From the NCBI GenBank assembly GCA_041390865.1, contig JAWKPC010000017.1, forward strand, positions 33,286 to 97,285: 64,000 nucleotides of DNA. The letters are read 5' to 3'. The notes under the pieces are model-generated. The model ran no database searches and was not told the origin of the DNA. It worked only from the letters and a program-made list of their open reading frames with translations. Origin of the DNA: JAUIIK01 sp041390865. GTDB lineage: Bacteria > Chloroflexota > Chloroflexia > Thermomicrobiales > CFX8. Positions 26,177 to 35,001 of this stretch are shown piece by piece. Within the stretch, counting starts at the first letter, position 1. Every line of letters begins with the position of its first letter. The position numbers and the translations under genes were made by a program.

Positions 26177-27772
26177 CTAGGAGCCGGGGTCGGGATACAG
26201 TTCCCAGGTACCGCTGGTATCCGCGTAGACGACGTAGACCTGGCCGCTCGAGCTCATCAGCATCGTGCCGTTCTCGAACGTCTGAACGCGGGAATCGAAC
26301 ACCGTGCCGGATGGCGCAAGGGCATAGCCGAGCGCGCTCTGAATCCATGGCTCCGTTGACCACAGTGCGCCGAGGCTGCCGCCGGGTATCCAGGTCTCGG
26401 CTTCCGGCGCCGGTTCGGAGTTCGCCGAATCGGATGAGGACGGCACAACGCTCCAGAGTCCGGTGGCGCTTTCGAGTACGTAGGTCTGGTTCGTGTCGGA
26501 TCTGCTGAACATCGCGCCGTGCTGGAAGTCCAGCTCGACTCCCGTGATCGTGCTGGCTGACGCGGTTGGCTCACCCAATCTGTTCAGCACAAGCTCATTG
26601 CCCCAGTAGACGTTGCCAAAAGCGCCGACGACGGGGATTGAATCCGGCGTCGCCGTTGGCGCGGGTTCCGTGGCGGTGGAAGTTGCCGGCATCTCTGTTT
26701 CGGTCGGCGACGGAATCGGACGCGGAGTCCAGGTCGGTGCCGGTGTCGATGTCGGGCGGACGGTAGCCGTTGGAGAAGGCGCAGGTTCCGGCTCTTCCGT
26801 CGGCGTTGGTGGAATCGGCGTCGCCGTGGGGTCTGGCGCGACGTCGTCCGGCGGTTCACTCGTTGCCGCCGGCGGCTGCGGTACCGGCGTCGAGGTTGCG
26901 GCGGGTCGCTTTGGTTCCTCGGTGGGTTGGCCCGACGGTGCCTGCGTCGGCTCTTCGGTCGGATCGATGACTGGCGGCGCGGCGGATTCCTCGGTCGCAG
27001 TCGGCGGAGGAACCGGGGTCTTCGACGGCGTTGCGCTCGGTGTAGTTGTAGGTTCGGCTGTGGGCGACAGCGTTGGCAGCGGCTCGGGAGTCTGGAGCGC
27101 GAAGCTATCGCTTGTCTCGAATTGCAGTTTGAATGATGATCCGAGGTTCTTGCCCCACTTGTCCTCGGCGTTCGTGGTTATCAGGATCGTATAGCTGGAC
27201 GATGAGTGGAGCGTCTGGTTCTGGCCTAGTACCAGCGTGTTGCCGTCCCAATCTCGTGAGAGACGATCCTTTTCGCTGGCGGGCACGATAGACAAGGCGG
27301 ATTCGACGGATTCGCGATCCATCTCTTTGTTGAAGGTGATCTCGATCGGCCGGGAGAGCGGCCAGAGCATCCCGTTGCCCGGCTCAGACGCAACGACTTC
27401 AGGGTCGATCGTGCGCTGGTATCCGTTGATCAGAAGGTATGCGGCGACGATGAACAGCAGCGCTACGGCGGCGATCGCAGCGACCGAGTAGCCAAGCCGG
27501 CTTGACAGGAAATAGACCTTGCGGGAGTTCGAGTTGACCGTTGAAGCGTAAATGGCTCGCCGCAGTTCGGGCGGTGGGACGGCTCGCGAGAGCGACCGGA
27601 GCTGGCCCCCGATCCGGCGGTAGGATTCGAGCGTGCTGCGGCAATCCGGGCAGGTTGTCAGGTGATCGAGCAGGCGCTCACGATCGACGGCGTCGAGATC
27701 GCCGTCGATGTATCCCGAGATGAGTTCCCGGTATTCCGTTGTGCAGCGATCGTAATCGCTCACATCCATCAC
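26177..27772 (-). CDS. Membrane anti-sigma factor with Pro/Thr stalk and LGFP-like C-terminal repeats
   Basis: Likely sequesters the ECF sigma factor encoded just upstream. The cytoplasmic N-terminus has a zinc-finger anti-sigma (HC2) motif, H37-x3-C41-x2-C44. One membrane helix lies at about 93-115. Outside the membrane comes an Ig-like Big_5-type domain (about 130-225, FNKEMDRESVESAL) and then some 165 residues of Pro/Thr/Glu-rich sequence (about 228-390). The C-terminus has two related units, beginning near RLGEPTASASTITG and ALGYALAPSGTVFD, each ending in an FxxGxM motif plus a short beta segment, resembling LGFP repeats. GTG 27772 or ATG 27769 are both possible starts. Confidence 0.8.
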   Translation of the reverse strand: MMDVSDYDRCTTEYRELISGYIDGDLDAVDRERLLDHLTTCPDCRSTLESYRRIGGQLRSLSRAVPPPELRRAIYASTVNSNSRKVYFLSSRLGYSVAAIAAVALLFIVAAYLLINGYQRTIDPEVVASEPGNGMLWPLSRPIEITFNKEMDRESVESALSIVPASEKDRLSRDWDGNTLVLGQNQTLHSSSSYTILITTNAEDKWGKNLGSSFKLQFETSDSFALQTPEPLPTLSPTAEPTTTPSATPSKTPVPPPTATEESAAPPVIDPTEEPTQAPSGQPTEEPKRPAATSTPVPQPPAATSEPPDDVAPDPTATPIPPTPTEEPEPAPSPTATVRPTSTPAPTWTPRPIPSPTETEMPATSTATEPAPTATPDSIPVVGAFGNVYWGNELVLNRLGEPTASASTITGVELDFQHGAMFSRSDTNQTYVLESATGLWSVVPSSSDSANSEPAPEAETWIPGGSLGALWSTEPWIQSALGYALAPSGTVFDSRVQTFENGTMLMSSSGQVYVVYADTSGTWELYPDPGS

Positions 27773-28342
27773 CTATACCGGCGGTTCGCCGATCATTTGC
27801 CCATATGTTTGCCGGAACTCTTCACGAGCCCGGAACAGGACCGATTTCACCGCTGATCGGGAGAGTCCCATAATCTCGCCGATCTCGCGCGTAGACATGC
27901 CTTCGTACTCTCGGAGCACGAGTGCCTGCCGGTTTCTTGGCGTCATCGCGTTGAGCACTTGCTGCACATCAGAAGTGTTCTCGACCGCCATCGCCACTCG
28001 TTCCGGGTTGTCTCCCGGATGGTTGTTGAGTAGCTGTTCGTGCTTCGTGTTGTCCCACGGCAGCCAGCGAATGCGCTTGCGCCGCCGGAGCTGATCGAGA
28101 CATGCGTTCGACGCGATACGATGCAGCCATGCCGAGACATTAAGCTCCGCATTGGTCCGGTCGAGATTCTTGTACGCGCGAATGAAGCATTCTTGCGTAA
28201 GGTCGAAGGCATCGTCCGGATTTCCCATCATCCGATAGGTAAACGCATAGATCTGGCGTTCGTAGCGCTGCACGAGCGCTTCGAATGCCGCCTGGCTACC
28301 GGCTTTTGCCTGACTTACCAGCAGATCTTCGTCGGCTGTCAC
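27773..28342 (-). CDS. ECF-type RNA polymerase sigma factor (sigma-70 family)
   Basis: Alternative sigma factor of 189 residues with region 2 (FEALVQRYERQIYAFTYRMM, then DLTQECFIRAYKNL) and region 4 (TPRNRQALVLREYEGMSTREIG, then GLSRSAVKSVLFRARE). There is no region 1 or 3, typical of ECF factors. The start is GTG 28342 with GGAGGA about 8 bp upstream; an in-frame ATG at 28459 lacks a ribosome-binding site. The stop codon abuts the start of the anti-sigma gene, so the two are coupled. A 7-bp inverted repeat and TATATA lie upstream (28427-28453) and may be its control region. Confidence 0.92.
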   Translation of the reverse strand: MTADEDLLVSQAKAGSQAAFEALVQRYERQIYAFTYRMMGNPDDAFDLTQECFIRAYKNLDRTNAELNVSAWLHRIASNACLDQLRRRKRIRWLPWDNTKHEQLLNNHPGDNPERVAMAVENTSDVQQVLNAMTPRNRQALVLREYEGMSTREIGEIMGLSRSAVKSVLFRAREEFRQTYGQMIGEPPV

Positions 28343-28436
28343 GCCAGGTTCCTCCACGGCAACCCTTATCCAATACAACGAGCGAAAAGGACGGTGGTTC
28401 TGCCTGCGACCTTCAGGGGCAGCGTCTATATAGTAC

Positions 28437-28453
28437 ACGTGCAGCGTGCACGT
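28437..28453. promoter_or_regulatory. Inverted repeat between the sigma and metH-like genes
   Basis: ACGTGCA (28437-28443) and TGCACGT (28447-28453) are perfect complements separated by GCG. Four bases before it lies TATATA (28427-28432), a possible minus-strand -10 for the sigma operon; GAACGT about 17 bp from it overlaps the right arm and resembles the GGAAC of ECF promoters. The site could be an operator or part of an autoregulated promoter. Confidence 0.35.
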
Positions 28454-28484
28454 TCGCATAGCGGGCAGTCTCGTCGGAGTCCGG

Positions 28485-28493
28485 TGCTAAAAT
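28485..28493 (+). promoter_or_regulatory. Extended -10 promoter candidate for the metH/metF fusion
   Basis: TGC followed by TAAAAT (28488-28493) lies 54 bp before the ATG. No convincing -35 is seen. No SAM or cobalamin riboswitch is apparent in the roughly 55-bp leader. Confidence 0.45.
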
Positions 28494-28547
28494 CGGTGTT
28501 CGGCTACTCGTGGCGGTAATTCATGGAGTTGGCGGCAAGCAAGAAGC

Positions 28548-30437
28548 ATGGCACATCCCTTCCTCGAACGATTGCAAGAAGGTCCGATTCTCTGTGACGG
28601 TGCAGTTGGAACGCTGCTGTTCCAGCGCGGCGCGCCGGTCGATCAGTGCTTCGATCACCTCAACCTGACGAACCCGTCCCTCGTCCAGGAAGTGCATCGA
28701 GATTACCTTGCGGCAGGCGCGGAAATCATCGAGACGAATACGTTCGGCGCGAATCGTTTCAAGCTCGAGAAGCACGGCCTCGCCGCCGAGGTCAACGAGA
28801 TCAACCGGCGCGGGGCGAAAAATGGCGAGTATGCCGTCGAGATCAGCGGGAAGCCCGCCTTCGTCGCCGGGTCAATCGGTCCGACTGGCCGCACCTTGGC
28901 TCCGATCGGCCTGCTGCAACCCGATCTGGTACGCGCCGCATTCCGCGATCAGATCAATGGCTTGATGTCTGGCGGCGTCGATCTCCTGATGATCGAGACG
29001 ATGGGATCGCTTGCCGAGCTGGAACAGGCCATCGGGGCGGCCCGGGACGTCTGCGACTTGCCGATCGTCGCACAAGCAACGTTCACGAATGACGGTCGTA
29101 CCGTCGCCGGTCAGACAGTTGACGAGGTAGCCCGAAAGCTCATCGAGCTACAGGTCGACGTCATCGGTATCAACTGCAGCGTCGGCCCGCGCGGCGTGCT
29201 GCGCGTGCTGCGCGAGTTGCGGCAGCTCGTGCCGGATGAGATCCCGCTCTCAGTGCAGCCGAACGCGGGCTGGCCAACCCAGGTAGACGACCGGGTGATC
29301 TACCCGATGTCGGCGGACTACATGGCGCGCTTCGTCCAGGATGCTTTGCGAGCCGGGGCGACTCTCATAGGCGGCTGCTGCGGAACGACTCCCGAGCACA
29401 TCGCGGCGATGCGGGCCTCGATGGACGACGCCATCGGAACCGGCACGGCCCAGCGCCTGGCTGTCTTACCATCGCAGAAGCGGGACCAGGGGCTTATTCC
29501 GGCAGACGAGCCGACCGAGTTCTCAAAGAAGCTGGGAAAGAAGTTCGTCGTGTCCGTCGAGCTGGATCCGCCGCGCGGCCTGAATCCCGAGAAGATGATG
29601 CGCGGCGCGCACATGCTGAAAGCTGCGGGAGTCGATGCCGTCAATGTCGCCGACTCGCCGATGGCCCGGGTGCGGATGAGCGCACTTGCGCTCTGCTACA
29701 TGGTTCAGGACAAGGTCGGGCTCGAAACGATCCTCCATTTCACAACGCGAGATCGGAACCTGATGGGCCTGCAATCGGATCTGATCGGCGCCCACGCGAT
29801 GGGCGTACGCAACGTCATCGCGTTGACCGGCGATCCACCCAGCCTCGGCGACTATCCGGAATTGACGGCCGTCTACGACGTCGATTCGATCGGGTTGATC
29901 AAGGTTCTCCGGGCGATGAATGCCGGCACCGACGCCGCCGGGGCTTCGATCGGCCAGGAAGCGAGCTTCACGATCGCCGTCGCCGCCGACCCGACGCGGG
30001 ACGATCTCGATCATGAAGCTGACCGCCTGCATCGCAAGATCTCTGCCGGGGGGCATCTGATCATGACCCAGCCGATCTACGAGATGTCGACCTGGCTGGA
30101 TTTCGTGGAGATCTACGAACGTAAGTACGGCGGGATCACGATTCCCGTCCTGCTGGGAATTCTGCCGCTCTACAGCCACCGGCACGCGGAGTTTCTCTAC
30201 AACGAGGTCCCGGGCATACGTCCGACCGACGACATTCGCGACAGAATGCGCCGGGCTGGGAGTTCCGCCCGCAAGGAGGGCGTGAAGATTTCCCAGGAAT
30301 TGTTGCTGGAAGCGCGCGACAGCGTCCATGGCGTGTACATCATGCCGTCGTTCGGGCGGTACAGCATGGCGGTCGAGGTGATCGATGCGCTACAGGACCG
30401 CGAGCTGACTGCTGCTTTGCCCGGTGCAACCGCCTGA
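28548..30437 (+). CDS. Bifunctional homocysteine S-methyltransferase / methylenetetrahydrofolate reductase
   Basis: Two-domain enzyme of 629 residues, similar in layout to Bacillus YitJ. Residues 1-300 are a zinc-dependent homocysteine methyltransferase barrel with DGAVGTLLFQRG, ETNTFGANRFKL and zinc ligands C210 (GINCSVGP), C277 and C278 (GGCCGTTP). Residues 325-629 are a MetF-like flavin barrel (VSVELDPPRG, NVIALTGDPP, MTQPIYEMSTW, ILPLYSHRHAEFL). The pterin- and cobalamin-binding domains of full MetH are absent. Such proteins link methionine synthesis with the supply of 5-methyl-THF. ATG 28548 is well placed; rplS follows 83 bp downstream. Confidence 0.93.
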   Translation: MAHPFLERLQEGPILCDGAVGTLLFQRGAPVDQCFDHLNLTNPSLVQEVHRDYLAAGAEIIETNTFGANRFKLEKHGLAAEVNEINRRGAKNGEYAVEISGKPAFVAGSIGPTGRTLAPIGLLQPDLVRAAFRDQINGLMSGGVDLLMIETMGSLAELEQAIGAARDVCDLPIVAQATFTNDGRTVAGQTVDEVARKLIELQVDVIGINCSVGPRGVLRVLRELRQLVPDEIPLSVQPNAGWPTQVDDRVIYPMSADYMARFVQDALRAGATLIGGCCGTTPEHIAAMRASMDDAIGTGTAQRLAVLPSQKRDQGLIPADEPTEFSKKLGKKFVVSVELDPPRGLNPEKMMRGAHMLKAAGVDAVNVADSPMARVRMSALALCYMVQDKVGLETILHFTTRDRNLMGLQSDLIGAHAMGVRNVIALTGDPPSLGDYPELTAVYDVDSIGLIKVLRAMNAGTDAAGASIGQEASFTIAVAADPTRDDLDHEADRLHRKISAGGHLIMTQPIYEMSTWLDFVEIYERKYGGITIPVLLGILPLYSHRHAEFLYNEVPGIRPTDDIRDRMRRAGSSARKEGVKISQELLLEARDSVHGVYIMPSFGRYSMAVEVIDALQDRELTAALPGATA

Positions 30438-30520
30438 TGTAGACTTGTCAGGTTGCGCTGCGTCCAGCGCATGGCTTTGTGCTGGATTTCAAGCTGTCAC
30501 TGGGGAAGGACCGGGTAGCC

Positions 30521-30892
30521 GTGGTTGATGTCATTCGAGAGATCGAAGAAGCGTATTTGCGTGACAATCTACCCGAATTCAGTCCTGGCGACACGGTGCG
30601 TGTCCAGGTCAATGTCGTTGAGGGCAGCCGCGAACGCCTTCAGGCATTTGAAGGAGTCGTCATCTCCCGACGCGGACGCGGGCTCAACGAGACGTTCACC
30701 GTTCGCCGTATCGCTTCCCACGGGATCGGGGTCGAGCGCACATTCATGATCCATTCGCCCCGCATCGACAGTATCGAGATCGTTCGAACCGGCAAGGTCC
30801 GGCGTGCGAAGCTCTACTACCTGCGAGGACGGACCGGTCGTGCCGCCAGAATCGGCGAGCGCCGCCGGAAGCCAGGTTCCTACCTCCGGTAG
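30521..30892 (+). CDS. rplS: 50S ribosomal protein L19
   Basis: L19 lies at the 30S-50S interface. The 123-residue protein has the family segments LPEFSPGDTVRVQVNVVEG, RLQAFEGVVISRRGRG, GVERTFMIHSPRIDSIEIVR and KVRRAKLYYLRGRTGRAARI. The frame extends upstream to 30479, but GTG 30521 with GGGGAAGGA about 10 bp before it gives the normal N-terminus (VVDVIREIEEAYLR). rnhB and yraN follow, an order seen in many bacteria (rplS-rnhB-yraN). Confidence 0.95.
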   Translation: MVDVIREIEEAYLRDNLPEFSPGDTVRVQVNVVEGSRERLQAFEGVVISRRGRGLNETFTVRRIASHGIGVERTFMIHSPRIDSIEIVRTGKVRRAKLYYLRGRTGRAARIGERRRKPGSYLR

Positions 30893-30947
30893 TCCTTTGG
30901 CAGCACGGCCTTCCAGGTCGACGCGAGCGAGACGTCGCAAGAAGCGG

Positions 30948-31610
30948 TTGCCAGCCTACCCAAATTACCATTTCGAGCGACAGGCCTGGGCATCAGGCAT
31001 GGTTCGTGTTGCCGGTGTCGATGAAGCAGGCCGGGGCGCCTGGGCCGGGCCGATCGTCGCGGCGGCTGTGTCCCTGCCCTCAGATCCCGGACTGCGGCGG
31101 ATGATCTCGCGCTCTCTCTCAAACTGCGGTGTTCGAGTCAACGACTCCAAGCTGCTTTCTCCCGAGGACCGGGAAGCGCTTGTCGACGAGCTTGTCCGTT
31201 GCGACGTGGCCGTGGCGGTCGCTATCGCCGATCCTCCGGCAATCGACCGTCAGGGCATCGGCTACATCAACGCGGTTCTCATGCGTCAGGCGGCGATGAA
31301 CCTGCGGCCGGCTCCGGATTTCGTCCTCACTGACGCATTCACCCTCCCGGACTTCGGGAGAAACCAGCGGGCGATCATCCATGGAGACCGCCGCAGCAAG
31401 TCGATCGCCCTGGCATCCTGCGTCGCGAAGGTAACCCGGGACCGGATGATGTGTTCGCTCGATGAAGCGCATCCCGGATACGGCTTCGCCCGGCACAAGG
31501 GATATGGAACTGCCGATCATCGCGCTGCTCTGGAGCGACTTGGCGTCTCTCCGGTCCACCGTGCGTCGTTCGCTCCGGTTCGTGCGCTGCTCGGGAACGA
31601 CGGTGTCTGA
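30948..31610 (+). CDS. rnhB: Ribonuclease HII
   Basis: Removes ribonucleotides from DNA and RNA from hybrids. The signature VAGVDEAGRGAWAGP carries the first Asp-Glu pair; further acidic residues lie in VLTDAF and MMCSLDEAHPGYGFARHKGYGT, the classical C-terminal segment. The frame is open from 30804. TTG 30948, giving a 220-residue protein starting before AYPNYHFERQAW, matches family N-termini; TTG 30897, right after the rplS stop, is an alternative. Neither has a strong ribosome-binding site. yraN overlaps its 3' end by 8 bp. Confidence 0.92.
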   Translation: MPAYPNYHFERQAWASGMVRVAGVDEAGRGAWAGPIVAAAVSLPSDPGLRRMISRSLSNCGVRVNDSKLLSPEDREALVDELVRCDVAVAVAIADPPAIDRQGIGYINAVLMRQAAMNLRPAPDFVLTDAFTLPDFGRNQRAIIHGDRRSKSIALASCVAKVTRDRMMCSLDEAHPGYGFARHKGYGTADHRAALERLGVSPVHRASFAPVRALLGNDGV

Positions 31611-31968
31611 TCCACCGCGAGGCGTCGAAGCCGAACGGCTTGCCGGACAGTTGCTCGAGGACGCTGGATACGAGATCCTCGCCACGAACTATCGCTCGCG
31701 AGCCGGCGAAATCGACATCATCGCCAGAATCGAGGGGCTGATCGTCTTCGCCGAGGTGAAGCAGCGGACCGGCAGCCGGTACGGCCGTGCCGAGGAGGCC
31801 GTCGACAATGGCAAGATCCAGCGAATCCTGGCGACTGCGGATGTATTTGTCGCCGAACATCCCGAATTTGCTGATTGCATCTGGCGTCTTGATCTGATTG
31901 CGATTACCCTCAATCGCGACGGCTCGGTTCAGCGAATACAACATATCGAGAACTTGATCGTTGATTAG
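31603..31968 (+). CDS. YraN/UPF0102 family endonuclease-like protein
   Basis: A 121-residue protein with the restriction-endonuclease-like fold of UPF0102. Conserved elements are the N-terminal GVEAERLAGQLLEDAGYEIL, NYRSRAGEIDIIAR (Glu and Asp of the PD-(D/E)XK-like site) and VFAEVKQRTGSRYG (Glu and Lys). Its role is unproven in most bacteria; the constant linkage with rnhB suggests a nucleic-acid function. GTG 31603 overlaps rnhB by 8 bp, implying translational coupling. Confidence 0.9.
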   Translation: MSDPPRGVEAERLAGQLLEDAGYEILATNYRSRAGEIDIIARIEGLIVFAEVKQRTGSRYGRAEEAVDNGKIQRILATADVFVAEHPEFADCIWRLDLIAITLNRDGSVQRIQHIENLIVD

Positions 31969-32054
31969 GTTACTCCCCGGGTCCATTCAGATAACATAAC
32001 TTTGAACGTGATGTGGCGAGCAACCGAATCGAGATCCCGAAACGGAGAAATCCC

Positions 32055-32564
32055 ATGTCCCAATCAGTGGAAGAGCATCGAGAAGCGGCGCCGGATTCAA
32101 TCGTCTGCGCGGTCGTGACGGTGAGTGATAGCCGTGACGAGTCATCCGACCGGAGCGGGAGAATCATGATCGATTCGCTGGAGAAGGCGGGCCATCGGAT
32201 CGCCCTCTACCGCATCGTTCGCGACGAGCCCTCGGAGATCGAAGACATTCTTGCAGCGTGCCGGGCGCAGCAAGAGATCCAGGCTGTGTTATTCAATGGA
32301 GGTACCGGGATAGCCAGCCGGGATACGACGTTCGACGTCGTCTCGCGCGCGATCGACAAGGAGCTTCCGGGCTTCGGCGAGCTGTTCAGAATGCTCTCCT
32401 GGGACGAAATCGGGCCAGCGGCGATGTTATCCCGCGCGACAGCCGGCGTCTTTTCCGGGCGGCTGCTCTTCTCGACGCCGGGTTCGTCCAATGCGGTCCG
32501 CCTCGCGATGGACAAGCTCATCATTCCCGAGCTCGGACATCTCGTCTACGAGGTAACCAAGTAG
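32055..32564 (+). CDS. moaB: Molybdenum cofactor biosynthesis protein MoaB
   Basis: MoaB/MogA family enzymes adenylylate molybdopterin. The 169-residue protein has AVVTVSDSRDESSDRSG near 30-47, FNGGTGIASRDTT (the molybdopterin-binding motif) near 94-106, and the C-terminal segment RLLFSTPGSSNAVRLAM. ATG 32055 follows GGAGA; an in-frame start at 32013 lacks support. No other molybdenum cofactor genes are nearby, and the next genes are a two-component system. Confidence 0.92.
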   Translation: MSQSVEEHREAAPDSIVCAVVTVSDSRDESSDRSGRIMIDSLEKAGHRIALYRIVRDEPSEIEDILAACRAQQEIQAVLFNGGTGIASRDTTFDVVSRAIDKELPGFGELFRMLSWDEIGPAAMLSRATAGVFSGRLLFSTPGSSNAVRLAMDKLIIPELGHLVYEVTK

Positions 32565-32655
32565 GATCCGTCATGCTCCTGTAAGTTTTGGCGGTCAGGA
32601 TTGGTCCGGATGGAGACGATTTTCAGCCATCGGAACCAGCGATGAGGTCTACGTC

Positions 32656-33360
32656 ATGCCGGAAACCATTCTCGTCGTCGACGACGAACCCAGCATTCTT
32701 GAAGTGATGTCACTCTATCTGTCGAGAGACGGATTTCGAGTAGTGACGGCCGAAGATGGAGATAAGGCGCTGGATCTCGCGCGAGCCGAGGAGCCGGATC
32801 TGATCCTTCTCGATGTCATGCTGCCCTATCGAAGCGGCCTCGAGATCACCCAGACGCTACGGGGCGAGCGGAGCGTCCCGATCATTCTCCTGACGGCGCG
32901 AACCGACGAAATTGATCGGATCAACGGCCTGGAGCTTGGCGCTGACGACTATGTCGTGAAGCCATTCAGTCCACGTGAGGTCGTTGCCCGGGTGCGTGCC
33001 GTGTTGAGACGTTCCGGCTCCGCCGACCGAACGTCCAGAAACCAGGATTCGAGGCTCGTCGTCGGCGACTTCGAGATCGATCCGAGCGAGCGACTGGTCT
33101 CCGTTTCCGGCCGTCGCATCGATCTGACGGCGACCGAGTTCGATCTGTTGCAGTTCATGGCGAAGCGGCCGAGGCAGGTGTTTTCGCGGGCCCAGCTCCT
33201 GGACAACGTCTGGGGCTCCGATTTCGTGGCAGATGAAAGCACCGTGACGGTTCATATCCGGCGGCTGCGAGAGAAAGTCGAAGCGAACCCGTCCGAACCG
33301 GCGTATGTCCAGACGGTCTGGGGAGTGGGATACAGATTCGATGGCGGCGGAACAGAGTAG
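32656..33360 (+). CDS. OmpR-family response regulator
   Basis: Second two-component regulator in the window, 234 residues. Receiver domain: D9/D10, phospho-acceptor D53 in LILLDVMLPY, and Lys in VVKPFSPRE. The winged-helix output domain (about 135-230) has DLTATEFDLLQFMAKRP and ends VWGVGYRFDG. The partner kinase starts inside its last codons (20-bp overlap). It is paralogous to the regulator at 15829 but clearly distinct in sequence. Targets are unknown. Confidence 0.93.
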   Translation: MPETILVVDDEPSILEVMSLYLSRDGFRVVTAEDGDKALDLARAEEPDLILLDVMLPYRSGLEITQTLRGERSVPIILLTARTDEIDRINGLELGADDYVVKPFSPREVVARVRAVLRRSGSADRTSRNQDSRLVVGDFEIDPSERLVSVSGRRIDLTATEFDLLQFMAKRPRQVFSRAQLLDNVWGSDFVADESTVTVHIRRLREKVEANPSEPAYVQTVWGVGYRFDGGGTE

Positions 33361-34594
33361 CGCACAACTAGCGAGAATACGGCCGGCGCCGCCCTGGCTG
33401 CTCGGCGCGATCGCGGCGTTCGCGATCGTTAGCGCGCTGGCTCTGCTCTGGCTGCGCGTGCCGCGGACGGAGTTCCAGGATCTCCTGGTCTACCTGCTGT
33501 CCTCATCCGCCATATCCGCCGTCACCGGTTACGCGGCCTATCGCTGGGCGGAATCCGGACGGCGGTCGATCCGGACAAAGATTCTTCTTGCCTACGGCGT
33601 CGGGGTTGGTATCGTCATCATCAACATTCTCGTCACCGCTCAATTGATGTTTCTCAGCTCGCATGACCTCAGTTTGCTGATTCTGCTGCTCGTCTTCGGC
33701 GCGGTCCTGTCAGTTTCGATCGGTTCATTGATCGCCGGCCGGATGACGAACGCCGTCCGCCAACTTGCGGAAGGGGCGCAGAAGGTTTCAACGGGCGACC
33801 TCCGGACCCGGGTCGATATCATGACGAACGATGAGCTGGCGGATCTCGCTTACTCGTTCAACGCGATGGTCGCAAACGTCTCGGAGTCCGAAGCGCTGCT
33901 TCGCAAGGCAGAGGAGTCGCGGCGGGACCTCATTGCGGCGGTGTCCCACGATCTACGGACGCCACTGACCGCCATCCGGGCAATGCTCGAAGCTCTAAGT
34001 GACGGCGTCGTTGACGATCCCGATACCGTCCATCGCTACCACGAGACGATGCGCGCCCAGGTCAGCCACCTGGCGCGGTTGATCGACGATCTTTTCGAGC
34101 TGAGCCAGCTGGATGCCGCACCCAAGCCATTCGAGCTCGTTGCCGGCGACCTGACCTCGGTCGTGCGTGAAACAGCCGAGACAATGGCAATGTCAACGGC
34201 TCAATCAGGGGTAGCGATCGAGTTCTCGGATGATGGTAGCGCGCCGGCACTGCTCGACAGCGTGCGAATCTCGAGGGTCGTCGCGAATCTGCTCGAGAAC
34301 GCCATCCGCCATGCCCCACCCGAATCCACGGTCAACGTCAGCGTCTGCAACTCCGGACCTGCCGCCGAAGTTGTTGTCGAAGATCGCGGTCCGGGAATCG
34401 ATCCCGAGGATCTCGAGCTGATCTTCGGTCGCTTCTATCGGGGCGAGAAGTCCCGATCCCGGACACATGGCGGTGCGGGTCTCGGGCTGGCCATTGCCCG
34501 CGGGATCATCGAGGCGCATGGCGGGAAGATCCGAGCCGAGAACCGCCCCGATGGCGGGGCTCGTTTCGTGTTCTCGATCCCGTCGGTCGACTGA
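33341..34594 (+). CDS. Sensor histidine kinase with HAMP domain
   Basis: Kinase partner of the preceding regulator, 417 residues. Four hydrophobic segments occupy the first 140 residues with little extracytoplasmic sequence, suggesting sensing at or in the membrane. A HAMP domain follows (about 128-185, containing VSTGDLRTRVD), then HisKA VSHDLRTPLTA with His 203. HATPase_c motifs are NLLENAIRH, DRGPGID and GGAGLGLAIARG. ATG 33341 lies in the regulator gene. A 400-bp gap follows before hisS. Confidence 0.92.
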   Translation: MAAEQSSAQLARIRPAPPWLLGAIAAFAIVSALALLWLRVPRTEFQDLLVYLLSSSAISAVTGYAAYRWAESGRRSIRTKILLAYGVGVGIVIINILVTAQLMFLSSHDLSLLILLLVFGAVLSVSIGSLIAGRMTNAVRQLAEGAQKVSTGDLRTRVDIMTNDELADLAYSFNAMVANVSESEALLRKAEESRRDLIAAVSHDLRTPLTAIRAMLEALSDGVVDDPDTVHRYHETMRAQVSHLARLIDDLFELSQLDAAPKPFELVAGDLTSVVRETAETMAMSTAQSGVAIEFSDDGSAPALLDSVRISRVVANLLENAIRHAPPESTVNVSVCNSGPAAEVVVEDRGPGIDPEDLELIFGRFYRGEKSRSRTHGGAGLGLAIARGIIEAHGGKIRAENRPDGGARFVFSIPSVD

Positions 34595-35001
34595 ACCTGT
34601 TTCCGTTGCCGCCGCGGACTCCCATCACCGGATGTCTGCGACATCAACACATGGCCACGCTGCGCGAGACCAGTTCGTTCGCGAGTGATTCCGTCACCTG
34701 GTCTCGACCTGAGCCGCTCCGATCGCAGTCACATCCGCGCACCTGGCACAAACCGAGATGCGTGGGATCTACGATCACCATCCTGCGGTTCGGAGACGAG
34801 AGATCGTCACCGCCCCATGGTACCGTCGCCGGTTAGCCTGTTTCCGGGATCATGCGGCGGACTATGTCCCTGCTTGTATGGGACGTTTCCCGCAGGCTGC
34901 CTTGATTGCAGCACCATCCTTCGAAAACGGTATAAGCTGGTGCTGGCGGGCTCATCCGGGTACCGTAGACGACGACGATGTTGTAGCGGAAAGAGGCATT
35001 G
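34595..35001. other. 407-bp gap upstream of hisS, no gene recognised
   Basis: Short open frames occur on both strands, but their compositions are Arg/Pro/Ser-rich and no family is recognisable. I looked for a T-box (GGGTGG-type sequence) because hisS follows, and did not find one. TATAAG near 34931 could be a -10 for hisS, but no -35 fits. The length suggests an untranslated leader or decayed sequence. Confidence 0.4.

Noticed and set aside
28454..28547. SAM or cobalamin riboswitch ahead of the metH/metF fusion
   Set aside because: The leader is too short and lacks recognisable conserved elements.
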